From positions 310,001-374,000 of the forward strand of contig NZ_CP041656.2 of assembly GCF_007290395.2 (NCBI RefSeq): a DNA stretch of 64,000 nucleotides, written 5' to 3'. Below are positions 8,322 through 17,561 of the stretch, in pieces. Both the position numbers and the translations under genes were made by a program. The stretch's first letter is position 1. Each line of letters begins with the position of its first letter. The DNA comes from Bradyrhizobium cosmicum. Lineage in GTDB: Bacteria; Pseudomonadota; Alphaproteobacteria; Rhizobiales; Xanthobacteraceae. The notes below the pieces were generated by a model. That model saw only the letters and a program-made list of their open reading frames with translations, searched no databases and was not told the DNA's origin.

Positions 8322-8816
8322 ATGTCCCTGATCGGTCGCCTCATCGTCATCTTCATCGGCTTTCTCGCCGCCTGCTTCGTCGGCGGCATGATCGTCGTCG
8401 TGGCGCTGCTGTTTCCTGAATTCGCCGATCTCGGCGCAGGCCCCGTCGATCAGGGCACGATCGACATCCTGCTCGGCTTTGGCTTCATCTTCGTCTCCGG
8501 CTTTGCGCTGGTACCGGCGATGGTGGTCGTGGCGATCACCGAGGCGTTCTACATCCGCAGCGCGCTCGCTTATGCCCTTGGCGGCGGCGTCGTCGGGCTC
8601 GCCTGCTATCTCGGCCTCGTCCCCTTCCACCCCGATACGTTTCAGTTCGAAGGCATCGTGCGGCGTCACCTCGAAATCATGACCGGTGCCGGCATCGTCG
8701 CCGGCGTGGTCTACTGGCTGATTGCCGGCCGCAATGCGGGGGCCTGGCGCATCCCGCTGCCGCCACTCAAGCCGCCTCCGCCGCTGCCGTCGAATTCAAG
8801 GCGCGATGCGCGGTGA
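8322..8816 (+). CDS. Four-helix inner-membrane protein, unknown function
   Basis: 164 residues with four hydrophobic segments at roughly 4-31, 47-72, 83-101 and 119-136, and a short Pro-rich tail (PPLKPPPPLPS). Small charged loops between helices suggest a compact membrane protein. I do not recognise the family; similar short membrane proteins are common in Bradyrhizobium next to rlmN. The start ATG lies just after a family A palindrome and lacks an obvious ribosome site, so leaderless or coupled translation is possible. No functional clue from neighbours. Confidence 0.6.
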   Translation: MSLIGRLIVIFIGFLAACFVGGMIVVVALLFPEFADLGAGPVDQGTIDILLGFGFIFVSGFALVPAMVVVAITEAFYIRSALAYALGGGVVGLACYLGLVPFHPDTFQFEGIVRRHLEIMTGAGIVAGVVYWLIAGRNAGAWRIPLPPLKPPPPLPSNSRRDAR

Positions 8817-8823
8817 TTTCTTA

Positions 8824-8990
8824 CCCTCCGCTGGAGAGGTGGGTCGCTTCACATTGAGCGAAGCGAAATGTGAAGCGGGGTGGGGTGACGGTCTGTCCGC
8901 GTCGAACACTGCCCGAGAGGAGAAATCACCCCACCTCGCTCGCGCTCCGCGCGATCGATCCTCCCCCTCCAGGGGAGGATGGGCACTTCT
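8824..8990. repeat. Dispersed palindromic repeat, family G
   Basis: About 165 bp with several nested inverted repeats: CCTCCGCTGGAGAGGTGGG near the left, an internal hairpin with arms CTTCACATT / AATGTGAAG (8849-8874), and CCCCTCCAGGGGAGGATGGG at the right. It looks like a composite of hairpins and occupies most of the gap between the membrane protein and the phosphatase. Confidence 0.7.
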
Positions 8991-9033
8991 CCCGGGGTTT
9001 TCATCTTCGCTTCACTCCGCTAAACCGCGCGCC

Positions 9034-9810
9034 ATGAACCGGACTGGACTCTTCATCGCCCTGGCGCTGTGGCTCGTGATCGGCATCGTTTTCGGCCTCT
9101 ATCCCGAGTTGGACCTCAAGCTCGCCGCGCTGTTCTTCGACCCCGAGACGAAGACGTTTCCGCTCAAGCTGAATGGCTGGGCGGGCTTTGCGCGTGATGC
9201 TGCGATGTGGGTCGCCTGGGCGTTCGTGCTGCCGCCGCTGGTCGCGCTCGTGGTCAAGATGATCCGGCCCGACCGGCCGCTGATGGTATCAGGACGCGCG
9301 ATCGTGTTCCTGTTGGTCACGATCATCCTGTCGGCCGGCATTCTCACCAACCTCACCTTCAAGACCTATTGGGGCCGGCCGCGGCCGGTGGTGGTGACGC
9401 AGTTTGCCGGCGACCAGCAGTTCGTGCCGTGGTGGGATCCGCGCGGCGACTGCGCACGCAACTGCTCGTTCTTCTCGGGCGAGGGCGCGACCGCGTTCTG
9501 GACGCTGGCGCCGGCCGCGCTGGCGCCGCCGGCCTGGCGGCCACTCGCCTATGCTGCAGCCGTGGTGTTCGGTCTCGTCACCAGCGGGCTCCGCATGGCC
9601 TTCGGCGGGCATTTCTTTACGGACGTGTCGATCGCCGGCCTCGTCACCTTCGTCGTGATCTGGTTTGCCTACGCGCTGATTTACCGCTGGCCGCGGACCC
9701 GGTTCTCGGACGCTGCGGTCGATGCCGCCCTGACCCGGCTGAACATGCCCACCTATCGGCTCCGCCAGCGCCTGTTCGGCCGCAAGACGGGCGCCGAGCC
9801 CTCGGTCTGA
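9034..9810 (+). CDS. PAP2-family membrane phosphatase with a variant active site
   Basis: 258 residues with about six membrane segments. The PAP2 triad is recognisable: KTYWGRPRP (motif 1), CSFFSGEGA (motif 2) and RMAFGGHFFTD (motif 3, R-x5-H-x3-D). Motif 2 normally reads PSGH; here the catalytic histidine position is occupied by Glu. This SGE variant occurs in a lipid-phosphatase subgroup that includes lipid A phosphatase-like proteins, so removal of phosphate from a membrane lipid on the periplasmic side is likely, but the substrate is inferred. I chose the ATG at 9034 (MNRTGLF) because everything upstream in frame is repeat G. Confidence 0.75.
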   Translation: MNRTGLFIALALWLVIGIVFGLYPELDLKLAALFFDPETKTFPLKLNGWAGFARDAAMWVAWAFVLPPLVALVVKMIRPDRPLMVSGRAIVFLLVTIILSAGILTNLTFKTYWGRPRPVVVTQFAGDQQFVPWWDPRGDCARNCSFFSGEGATAFWTLAPAALAPPAWRPLAYAAAVVFGLVTSGLRMAFGGHFFTDVSIAGLVTFVVIWFAYALIYRWPRTRFSDAAVDAALTRLNMPTYRLRQRLFGRKTGAEPSV

Positions 9811-9885
9811 GGCATTAAATGCGTGCCGAGCCCCGCGAAATTTGATATTCGCGCGGTCAAACCCGCCCTGACATCAGCCCTTTGA

Positions 9886-11241
<1,356 letters not shown>

Positions 11242-11248
11242 GGCTTTC

Positions 11249-11268
11249 GTCGCCCGACCGGGCGACGC
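11249..11268 (+). terminator. Possible argG terminator hairpin
   Basis: Perfect inverted repeat CGTCGCCCGACCGGGCGACG directly after argG. There is no run of T after it, so if it ends transcription it does so weakly or with Rho. Confidence 0.4.
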
Positions 11269-11343
11269 TCGGCTTAATGACGGTGTCATGCGCGATCGCT
11301 AGGCTTCCGCTCCCATCCGGAACGGAATCGCGGAGCATCGAGC

Positions 11344-13101
11344 ATGGTCAAGGGATCGGCACTCGCCTCTCTCATCGTCCTCTGTTGGACGTCGTCATTA
11401 TCGGCGCAGACGGTCTATCCGATCGATCGCGCCGAGATTCTGGCCGGCGCGCAATTCGACTTCAAGGTTGAATTTCCGGGGCCGGTCGATCCGGCCAGGT
11501 TGAAAGTGACGGTGAACGGCGCGGACTATGCAGGCGTGTTCGGCCGCGCCGGGACCTTCGTCGAGCGCGAGGATGGCAAGGACCAGTCGGCGCTGATCCT
11601 GCGCGACGTCACGCTGACCAGGCCCGGCAGCGTCACGGTGGACGTGAGCGACGGCACGCATCAGCGCAGTATCGCATGGACGGTTTACGAGACCGGGCCG
11701 CGCAAGGCGAAGAACGTCATCCTGTTCATCGGCGACGGCATGTCGCCGGCGCATCGGGTCGCGGCCCGAATCCTGTCCAAGGGCATCGTGGAGGGCAAGA
11801 GCCGCGGCAAGCTCGCGATCGACGACATGCCCCATATGGCGCTGGTGGCGACCGCTGGCTCGGACTCGATCATCACGGACTCCGCGAACTCGGCCAGTGC
11901 CTACGCGACCGGCCACAAGAGCGCCGTCAACGCGCTCGGTGTCTATGCGGACCGCACCGCCAGCCCGTTCGACGATCCCAGGGTCGAAACCATCACCAGC
12001 CTTGCCAGGCGGCGGCACAGCATGGCGATCGGCATCGTCACCAACACCGAGATCGAAGACGCGACGCCGGCCGCGATGGTCGCGCACACGCGCCGTCGCG
12101 CCGCCTATGACGAGATCGTCGAACAGTTCTTTACCGCGAAGCCGGATGTGTTGATGGGCGGCGGCAGCGCAAATTTCCTGCCGAAGTCGGCGGCGGGCTC
12201 CAAACGCAAGGACGAGGCCGACTACATCGCGAAGTTCCGCGACGCAGGCTATCAGGTCGCGACGACCGCAAGCGAGCTCAGCGCTGCTGCCGCAAAGCCG
12301 GAGGCGGGCAGGCTGCTCGGGCTGTTCGCTACTGGAAACATGGATGGCGTGCTCGACCGCAAATTCCTTAGGGGCGGCGGCGTGAAGAAGTTTCCGGAGC
12401 AGCCCGACCTGACCGAGCAGGTGCAGGCGGCGCTGACCATCCTCTCAAAAAACGAGACCGGCTTCTTCCTGATGGTCGAGTCAGGACTAATCGACAAATA
12501 CGCGCATCTGCTCGACATGGAGCGGGCGGTCTACGACACCATTATGCTCGACAATGCGGTGCGCCAGACGCGCGACTGGGCGCGTGCGCGCGGCGACGAC
12601 ACTCTCATCCTGGTGCTGGCGGACCACAATCACCCCAACAGCCTGGTCGGCACCGTCAACGACGACATGGGCACGACCCCCAACGTGCCGCTGCGGGAGC
12701 GCGTCGGCGTCTATGAGCAGGCCGGATTCCCGAATTATCCGGCTCCGGACGCGGAAGGCTATCCCTCACGCGTCGATGTGAGCCGCCGGCTCGCCATCTT
12801 CTCGGCCAGCCTGCCAGACCACTACGAGACCTTCCGCCCGAAGCTCGACAATCCCAATGAGCCGACCATCAAGTCCGCCGACGACGGGTCGTTCAAGGCC
12901 AACGACAAATACAGGGATGTCCCGGGAGCGGTGCTGCGTCCCGGCAATCTGTCGGCAATGATCGGTGCCAGCGTGCATTCGGGCGAGGACGTCATCCTGA
13001 CGGCGACCGGGCCGGGCAGCGAGCGTGTGCACGGCTCGATGGACAATACCGAAGTCTTCCGCGTCATGGTCGAAGCGCTCGGCCTCGCCGCCGGGCAGTA
13101 G
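11344..13101 (+). CDS. Alkaline phosphatase, PhoA-superfamily, secreted
   Basis: 585 residues. Signal peptide at 1-21 (ends LSAQ), a beta-sandwich N-terminal domain (about 22-115) and an alkaline phosphatase domain from KNVILFIGDGMS (124-134). The nucleophile serine is S180 in IITDSANSASAYATG; further metal ligands are visible in VESGLIDKYAHLLD and LADHNHP, with the last zinc ligand in HSGED. It should hydrolyse phosphate monoesters in the periplasm. The extra N-terminal domain makes it longer than E. coli PhoA (about 470). The upstream region shows only one weak pho-box-like half site, so phosphate control is not demonstrated. Ends at a bidirectional terminator. Confidence 0.9.
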   Translation: MVKGSALASLIVLCWTSSLSAQTVYPIDRAEILAGAQFDFKVEFPGPVDPARLKVTVNGADYAGVFGRAGTFVEREDGKDQSALILRDVTLTRPGSVTVDVSDGTHQRSIAWTVYETGPRKAKNVILFIGDGMSPAHRVAARILSKGIVEGKSRGKLAIDDMPHMALVATAGSDSIITDSANSASAYATGHKSAVNALGVYADRTASPFDDPRVETITSLARRRHSMAIGIVTNTEIEDATPAAMVAHTRRRAAYDEIVEQFFTAKPDVLMGGGSANFLPKSAAGSKRKDEADYIAKFRDAGYQVATTASELSAAAAKPEAGRLLGLFATGNMDGVLDRKFLRGGGVKKFPEQPDLTEQVQAALTILSKNETGFFLMVESGLIDKYAHLLDMERAVYDTIMLDNAVRQTRDWARARGDDTLILVLADHNHPNSLVGTVNDDMGTTPNVPLRERVGVYEQAGFPNYPAPDAEGYPSRVDVSRRLAIFSASLPDHYETFRPKLDNPNEPTIKSADDGSFKANDKYRDVPGAVLRPGNLSAMIGASVHSGEDVILTATGPGSERVHGSMDNTEVFRVMVEALGLAAGQ

Positions 13102-13118
13102 CACGTGCGGCTCAAACG

Positions 13119-13147
13119 AAAATGGCCGGGATTGCTCCCGGCCATTT
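13119..13147. terminator. Bidirectional intrinsic terminator
   Basis: Stem AATGGCCGGG / CCCGGCCATT with flanking A and T runs on both sides, between two convergent genes (alkaline phosphatase and OmpA-like). It can end transcription from either strand. Confidence 0.85.
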
Positions 13148-13165
13148 GTAGTCGTGTGCTTCGCC

Positions 13166-15280
13166 TCAGCGCGGCGGCGCGGTGCCGGGCGGGGGCGGCG
13201 GTAGCGAGGCCTGTCCGCCATTGAGCAGCGGCGTGATGTTGCGGATCGTAACACGCCGGTTGATCAGGCTTGGCCCTTGCGTCTGCTCCTTCAGATACTG
13301 CTCGCCGTAGCCTTGCGAGGTCAGGTTCTCCGAGGGCACGCCGAACTGCTGGGTCAGCAATTCGGCCGCGGACTGCGCACGACGGTCCGACAAGGACAGA
13401 TTGTCGACGTCGTTGCCGACCGCGTCGGTGTGACCTTCGATCAGGAACACCACGCGCGGGTTGGCCTGGATCGCACGGTTGAGACCGTCCGCGATCGACT
13501 GCAGCTTTGCCGCCTGGTCCGGCGGGATGGTCCACGATCCTGTCTCGAAGTTGATCGTGTTGAGATCGATGCTCGGCATCTGCATGCGAACATTCGGGCT
13601 GTAGCGGATCTCGTCGAGCGTGTAGCGACGATTGATCCTTTGCACCGGCGGAGCCACCATCGTCTCGTAGATCACCTCCGGCGAAGCCTCCTGGGCGTCG
13701 ACGATATAGCGATCATAGGGAATGTTCACGACCGGAGGCGGCGCGTCGACATAGAAGCCGCCGACCGACTGCGGATCACGATAGCTGTTGTCGATGATGA
13801 TGATCTCGCGGCCGGCAGGGTCCCTGCGAATACGCCGCAGCAACCGCCCGTCCGGACCGACCACGGTGATGATCTCGCTGCCATCGGGACGGATCACGAC
13901 GGTGCGGGTATCGGCGCCGATGGTCTCGGTGCGGATGTCGCGAGCGCCATAGCGGAAGCGATAGAGATCGTTGCCGCGGACATAGGTCTGCCCGCCCGGA
14001 TCGCGGATGATGATGCGATCCGGCTCGGTGTAGACGGTGCGGCCGCCTTCGACGGTCTCGCGGCGCTGGTTGCGGTAGTCGGCGATGGTCGCGCCGATCA
14101 CGGCGCCGGCGACGACGCCTGCACCGATCGCGAGCGGCGTCAGGTCACGCTGCGGCGGACGCGGCGGGGGTGGCAGCGGCGCAGTGACTGTCGGCGCGGC
14201 GCGGAAGGCCGACGAAACGGTCGGCGGAGCGTTTTGGGTCCTGCCGGGCGGCGGCGTTGCCGCCGCCGAACCGGGCACGGTACCCGGCGCTGCGGCACCA
14301 GCGGGAGGCGCCGGCGGCCGGGGCGGGAGGCCGGCAGCAGGTCCGGCTGCGGGGCCACCGGCAGCGGGCCCGCCGGGCGGCGGCGTACCAGGACCACCCT
14401 GACGTCCTGGTGGCGGGGTCGGAGCACCACCAGCAGGCGGCGTGCCCGCAGGTGCGGGTGTTGCGCCCGGGGCAGGCGTCGGTGATCCCGCGGGAGCAGG
14501 CGGTTGGCCAGGACGTGCGGGAGGCGGTCCACCGGCGCCAGCCGGAGGCGTGCCGGTCGGCAACAGCGTCGCGCCCGGAACGGTCGTCGGTGCACCGGCC
14601 GGCGGCGGACCGGAGCGGCCCGGCGGCGTAGCTCCCGGAGCCGGTGTTGCCGTTGGAGCGGGCGCAGCACTCGGCGCCGGCGTCGGCGCAGGCGGCGTTC
14701 GTCCCGGCGGCGGTGAAGCCGGGGGCGGCGGTGGGGTCGGTGTCGCGCGCGTGGTCGGCGGCGGGGGTGGCGGAGCTGCCGGCGTGGGCGCCGGAGCAAC
14801 GCGTGCCGGCGGCGCCGAGGAAGGCGCCGGAGGAGGCGTCGGTGCATGCTGCTGCGGAGCCGCGGCCGGAGGCGGTGCCTTCGGTGCAGCCGCGGGCGGA
14901 GGCGGCGGAGGTGCCTGATGCGTCGCAGCGGGCGGGGGTGGCGGCGTTGGACGTGACGGTGCCGGGGGCGGCGGAGGCGGCGCGGCCGGGCGCGGAGCTG
15001 GTGCAGCCGCGGGCGGCGGCGCGGTCGGTCGCGGGGGAGGCGGCGGCGGAGCTGCAGCGGGCGGCGGCGGTGGAGCCGGCGGCCTGGCCGCGGGCGGCGG
15101 CGGTGCTGCAGGTCCCTTCGGTGGCTGCTTCGGTTTTCCGTCAGGGCCGACTTCGCCTGCCGGGCCGCCCTGCGCGATCACGATCGGCGCTGCGGTGCCT
15201 TGTGCATGCGATGCGGAGCTTACGAATTGCATCGCGGTGAGAGCCGTCGTGGCAAGCAGCACGAAGCGAAGATGAGTCAT
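13166..15280 (-). CDS. OmpA-family protein with a very long proline-rich segment
   Basis: 704 residues. Signal peptide 1-27 (ends SHAQ); a Pro/Ala-rich region of about 340 residues (35-377) with PPPPPAAAP- and GTPPAGA-type repeats; a Gly/Ala hydrophobic stretch at 381-402; a beta-rich region with DPGGQ/RPDGS/GPDGR/DPAGR turns at 405-520; and a C-terminal OmpA peptidoglycan-binding domain at about 571-686 (INFETGSW, GHTDAVG at 616-622, SLINRRV). The OmpA domain should bind diaminopimelate in peptidoglycan, so the Pro-rich part could span the periplasm or be surface exposed. Family length is usually 200-650. Extreme C bias on the coding strand explains false Gly-rich frames on the other strand. 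Confidence 0.85.
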   Translation of the reverse strand: MTHLRFVLLATTALTAMQFVSSASHAQGTAAPIVIAQGGPAGEVGPDGKPKQPPKGPAAPPPPAARPPAPPPPPAAAPPPPPPRPTAPPPAAAPAPRPAAPPPPPPAPSRPTPPPPPAATHQAPPPPPPAAAPKAPPPAAAPQQHAPTPPPAPSSAPPARVAPAPTPAAPPPPPPTTRATPTPPPPPASPPPGRTPPAPTPAPSAAPAPTATPAPGATPPGRSGPPPAGAPTTVPGATLLPTGTPPAGAGGPPPARPGQPPAPAGSPTPAPGATPAPAGTPPAGGAPTPPPGRQGGPGTPPPGGPAAGGPAAGPAAGLPPRPPAPPAGAAAPGTVPGSAAATPPPGRTQNAPPTVSSAFRAAPTVTAPLPPPPRPPQRDLTPLAIGAGVVAGAVIGATIADYRNQRRETVEGGRTVYTEPDRIIIRDPGGQTYVRGNDLYRFRYGARDIRTETIGADTRTVVIRPDGSEIITVVGPDGRLLRRIRRDPAGREIIIIDNSYRDPQSVGGFYVDAPPPVVNIPYDRYIVDAQEASPEVIYETMVAPPVQRINRRYTLDEIRYSPNVRMQMPSIDLNTINFETGSWTIPPDQAAKLQSIADGLNRAIQANPRVVFLIEGHTDAVGNDVDNLSLSDRRAQSAAELLTQQFGVPSENLTSQGYGEQYLKEQTQGPSLINRRVTIRNITPLLNGGQASLPPPPPGTAPPR

Positions 15281-15460
15281 GAGAGTGAATCCCCGGAAGG
15301 TTCTTGAACGAAGTCGGGTGAATAGTCGCTCGACGATGAACGGATACGCGTTAGGCCGGATTGTGGCGGTGGGGCGCGACGCTGCTCGATTTATTTCTTC
15401 ATGCGAAGTTACTTAAAACATCGCTGTTCATTACGCATTCAGATGAATCTTGCAATCGCT

Positions 15461-15703
15461 TCACGCGCGCGTCTGTGACAATCCGGCATCCGTCGCCGGA
15501 TTCGGCGTCAGCGGCCCGTTCGGCCCGCGCGACGGAATCTCCTCTGGTCCACGTCCCGGCAGCTCGTCGGGCTGCGGTGATTCGCCGGGCTCGCGCACCG
15601 GCGCCGGGATTTCCGGCTGCGGATTTCCCGGCGGGATCCCGGGTGGCGGCTCGGTCGGTGTGCCGGGCGTCGAGGGCGGAATCTCGGGCGGTTCGATCGG
15701 CAT
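15461..15703 (-). CDS. Small proline/glutamate-rich protein coupled to the upstream oxidase-like gene
   Basis: 80 residues beginning MPIEPPEIPPSTPG and composed of P, E, G and T, without hydrophobic segments; likely disordered. Its ATG overlaps the stop codon of the upstream gene (TAATG, sharing one base at 15703), a classic translational-coupling arrangement that supports the start and co-expression. No family recognised. Composition resembles linker peptides rather than a folded enzyme. Because coding evidence is mainly the overlap and the open frame, it could be non-functional. Confidence 0.5.
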   Translation of the reverse strand: MPIEPPEIPPSTPGTPTEPPPGIPPGNPQPEIPAPVREPGESPQPDELPGRGPEEIPSRGPNGPLTPNPATDAGLSQTRA

Positions 15704-16188
15704 TACAGCGACACCTTGCGGTTCTCGCCGAGGTCGGGACGCGTGTTCGTCACCGCCGCAGCCGCCATCTTGACGTAGGAAATCACCGTTCCCGGCGAAT
15801 CCCAATATTCAGCGTCGTCAGGCGTGATCTTGAGCACGCGGATGTTGGGATCTTCCGCGCTGTCCCACCAGGCCTTCGCCGGTGTCGAGAACAGCTCCTT
15901 GATCTTGGCGCGGTCGTTGGACACCACCGCCGTGCCCGTCAGCGACACATACTTCTGACTGCCGGCATCTGCGAATGACAGATTGATCGACGGATTGCGT
16001 TCGATCTCCTCGTCCTTGTGTCGCCGTGCGTCCGTGAGGAAGAAAATCGTGTTGGCGTCGCGGTCGAGATAGGCGCTCATCGGCCGCGCGCGCAACTTGT
16101 CGCCGTCGCGCGTCACCAGCATCGCGAACCCGATCTTCTTCATCAGATCCCAGACGCGATCCGTGTCGCGTGCATTGTCGTTGGCCAT
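15703..16188 (-). CDS. Pyridoxamine 5'-phosphate oxidase-like (general stress protein 26 type) flavoprotein
   Basis: 161 residues. Single split-barrel domain: IGFAMLVTRDGDKLRARPMSA at about 18-38, TIFFLTDARRHKDEEI at 47-62 and VSLTGTAVVSNDRAKIKELF around 82-101. This is the FMN- or F420-binding fold of the general stress FMN-binding proteins, found in stress-induced genes of many bacteria. The enzymatic reaction is not known. Strong AAGGAG ribosome site 8 bases ahead of the ATG. Overlaps the start of the small Pro-rich ORF downstream by one base. Confidence 0.8.
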   Translation of the reverse strand: MANDNARDTDRVWDLMKKIGFAMLVTRDGDKLRARPMSAYLDRDANTIFFLTDARRHKDEEIERNPSINLSFADAGSQKYVSLTGTAVVSNDRAKIKELFSTPAKAWWDSAEDPNIRVLKITPDDAEYWDSPGTVISYVKMAAAAVTNTRPDLGENRKVSL

Positions 16189-16259
16189 ATCGTGCTCCTT
16201 CTTGCAAGGAACGATAACGGCGTCGGCGGAACGATGTTCCTGCCGGAAGATGAACCAAT

Positions 16260-16646
16260 CTATTCCGGCGCGTGGCAGACGGCCTCGATGTTGTGTCCGT
16301 CAGGATCGAGCACGAACGCGCCGTAATAATTTGGATGATAGTGCGGGCGGATGCCGGGCGCGCCATTGTCGCGGCCGCCGGCCGCCATGGCCGCCTTGTA
16401 GAAGGCATCGACCGTGGCACGGTCCTTGGCGAGAATCGCGATGTGCACCGGCCTGTTCATCGCGCCTTCGGCGCTGAACCAGAGGTCCGGTTTGCCGTTG
16501 GCTCCAAAGCCCGCGGACGCGACGTGGCCGGTCTGCTCCGCCGTCACTTCCATGATCAGGCCGTAGTCGAGCGGCGCCAGCGCCTTGGCGTAGAAAGCTT
16601 TCGCGCGCTCATAGTCGGAGACGGAAATACCAAGATGGTCGATCAT
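16260..16646 (-). CDS. VOC-superfamily (glyoxalase/bleomycin resistance-like) protein
   Basis: 128 residues, one VOC module: MIDHLGISVSDYERAKAFY at the N-terminus, HVASAGFGANGKPDLWF in the middle and YGAFVLDPDGHNIEAVCH at the end. The H4 and E121-equivalent positions of metal ligands are retained, so a metal-dependent lyase, isomerase or dioxygenase is possible; the substrate cannot be read from sequence. I start at the ATG at 16646 with a GGGAGA ribosome site. Twenty-two bases separate it from the methyltransferase gene upstream on the same strand, so the two may form an operon. Confidence 0.8.
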   Translation of the reverse strand: MIDHLGISVSDYERAKAFYAKALAPLDYGLIMEVTAEQTGHVASAGFGANGKPDLWFSAEGAMNRPVHIAILAKDRATVDAFYKAAMAAGGRDNGAPGIRPHYHPNYYGAFVLDPDGHNIEAVCHAPE

Positions 16647-16668
16647 CGCAAATCTCCCTTGTCCGCCG

Positions 16669-17493
16669 TCAGCGCGACAGGAACGTATTGCTCCGCGTCC
16701 TGCGCGCGATCGTAAAGCCGCGCGCGACCATGTCGGCAATACAATCCTGCTGCCATTCGTCTTGTGACAGATGCTCGATCACCACCGCGCGCGGCCACAG
16801 GGCTTGCGGCGCATCGCGGAAGAAGCCGATCAGCACACGGTCCTCGAATCCCTCGACGTCGATCTTGAGCGAATCGACCTGGGTCACGCCGGCCTCGTCG
16901 AGGATGCGCGTCAGCCGCAGCGACGGGACCTTGATGGCATCGGTGCTCGCCGTGCCGGTGACGACATGCGTGGCGCCGAGATTGCCGCCGCCGCTCTCGA
17001 TCATCAGCTCGCCGTCGCTGTCGCCGGCTGCGGCCTGCACCAGGCGCACCTGAATTGCCTTCGATGCGGCATGATTGAACGCGAGCCGCCCAAACGTCAG
17101 CGGATGCGGCTCGATCGCGACCACCTTGCCTGATGGCCCGACCTGCCGTGCCATTACCAGTGCAAAAGTGCCGACATTGGCGCCGACGTCGACGAATGTG
17201 CCGCCCGCCGGGGTGTGCTGGCGCAGGAAGTCGAGCTCGTCGAGATTGTAGCGGGGGTTGAACAGCGCGCCGCGCTCGGTCGCGCTGCCCTGATGATGGA
17301 AGCGAAATGAGGCGCCCTGATAATCCACGTCGACCGGACCGCCGCGCAGCAGATTGACCAGCCGCGACATCCACGGGCGGAATGCGCCGCGCTTCAAGCC
17401 CGACTGTGTCGCGAGGCGAATGATCGCAGCCTGCGCCGCGTTCGGCGCAAACGCGCCGAATGGCGCGGATGAAGGGGCGTTGTCGGGCGTCAA
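16669..17493 (-). CDS. FkbM-family SAM-dependent methyltransferase
   Basis: 274 residues. The SAM-binding motif appears as FVDVGANVGTFALVMARQV at about 105-123, followed by VVAIEPHPLTFGRL, and the FkbM signature SLKIDVEGFEDRVL sits near 210. FkbM proteins O-methylate sugars, lipids or polyketides. In Rhizobiales they often act on surface polysaccharide. The start is a TTG at 17493 preceded by GAGGA; no in-frame ATG upstream is better placed. Lies upstream of the VOC gene and downstream of the ABC transporter on the same strand with a 68-base gap. Confidence 0.8.
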   Translation of the reverse strand: MTPDNAPSSAPFGAFAPNAAQAAIIRLATQSGLKRGAFRPWMSRLVNLLRGGPVDVDYQGASFRFHHQGSATERGALFNPRYNLDELDFLRQHTPAGGTFVDVGANVGTFALVMARQVGPSGKVVAIEPHPLTFGRLAFNHAASKAIQVRLVQAAAGDSDGELMIESGGGNLGATHVVTGTASTDAIKVPSLRLTRILDEAGVTQVDSLKIDVEGFEDRVLIGFFRDAPQALWPRAVVIEHLSQDEWQQDCIADMVARGFTIARRTRSNTFLSR

Positions 17494-17561
17494 GCAAGGG
17501 TCCTCACGGCAAGCGGCGAATGCATAGCCGGTTTTGCCGGGGACTCCAACGGGCTACAGCG

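Noticed and set aside
14442..14918. Gly-rich open frame on the plus strand resembling PE_PGRS-like proteins
   Set aside because: It is the mirror of the proline-rich part of the OmpA-like gene on the minus strand; the repeats come from C-rich codons there.
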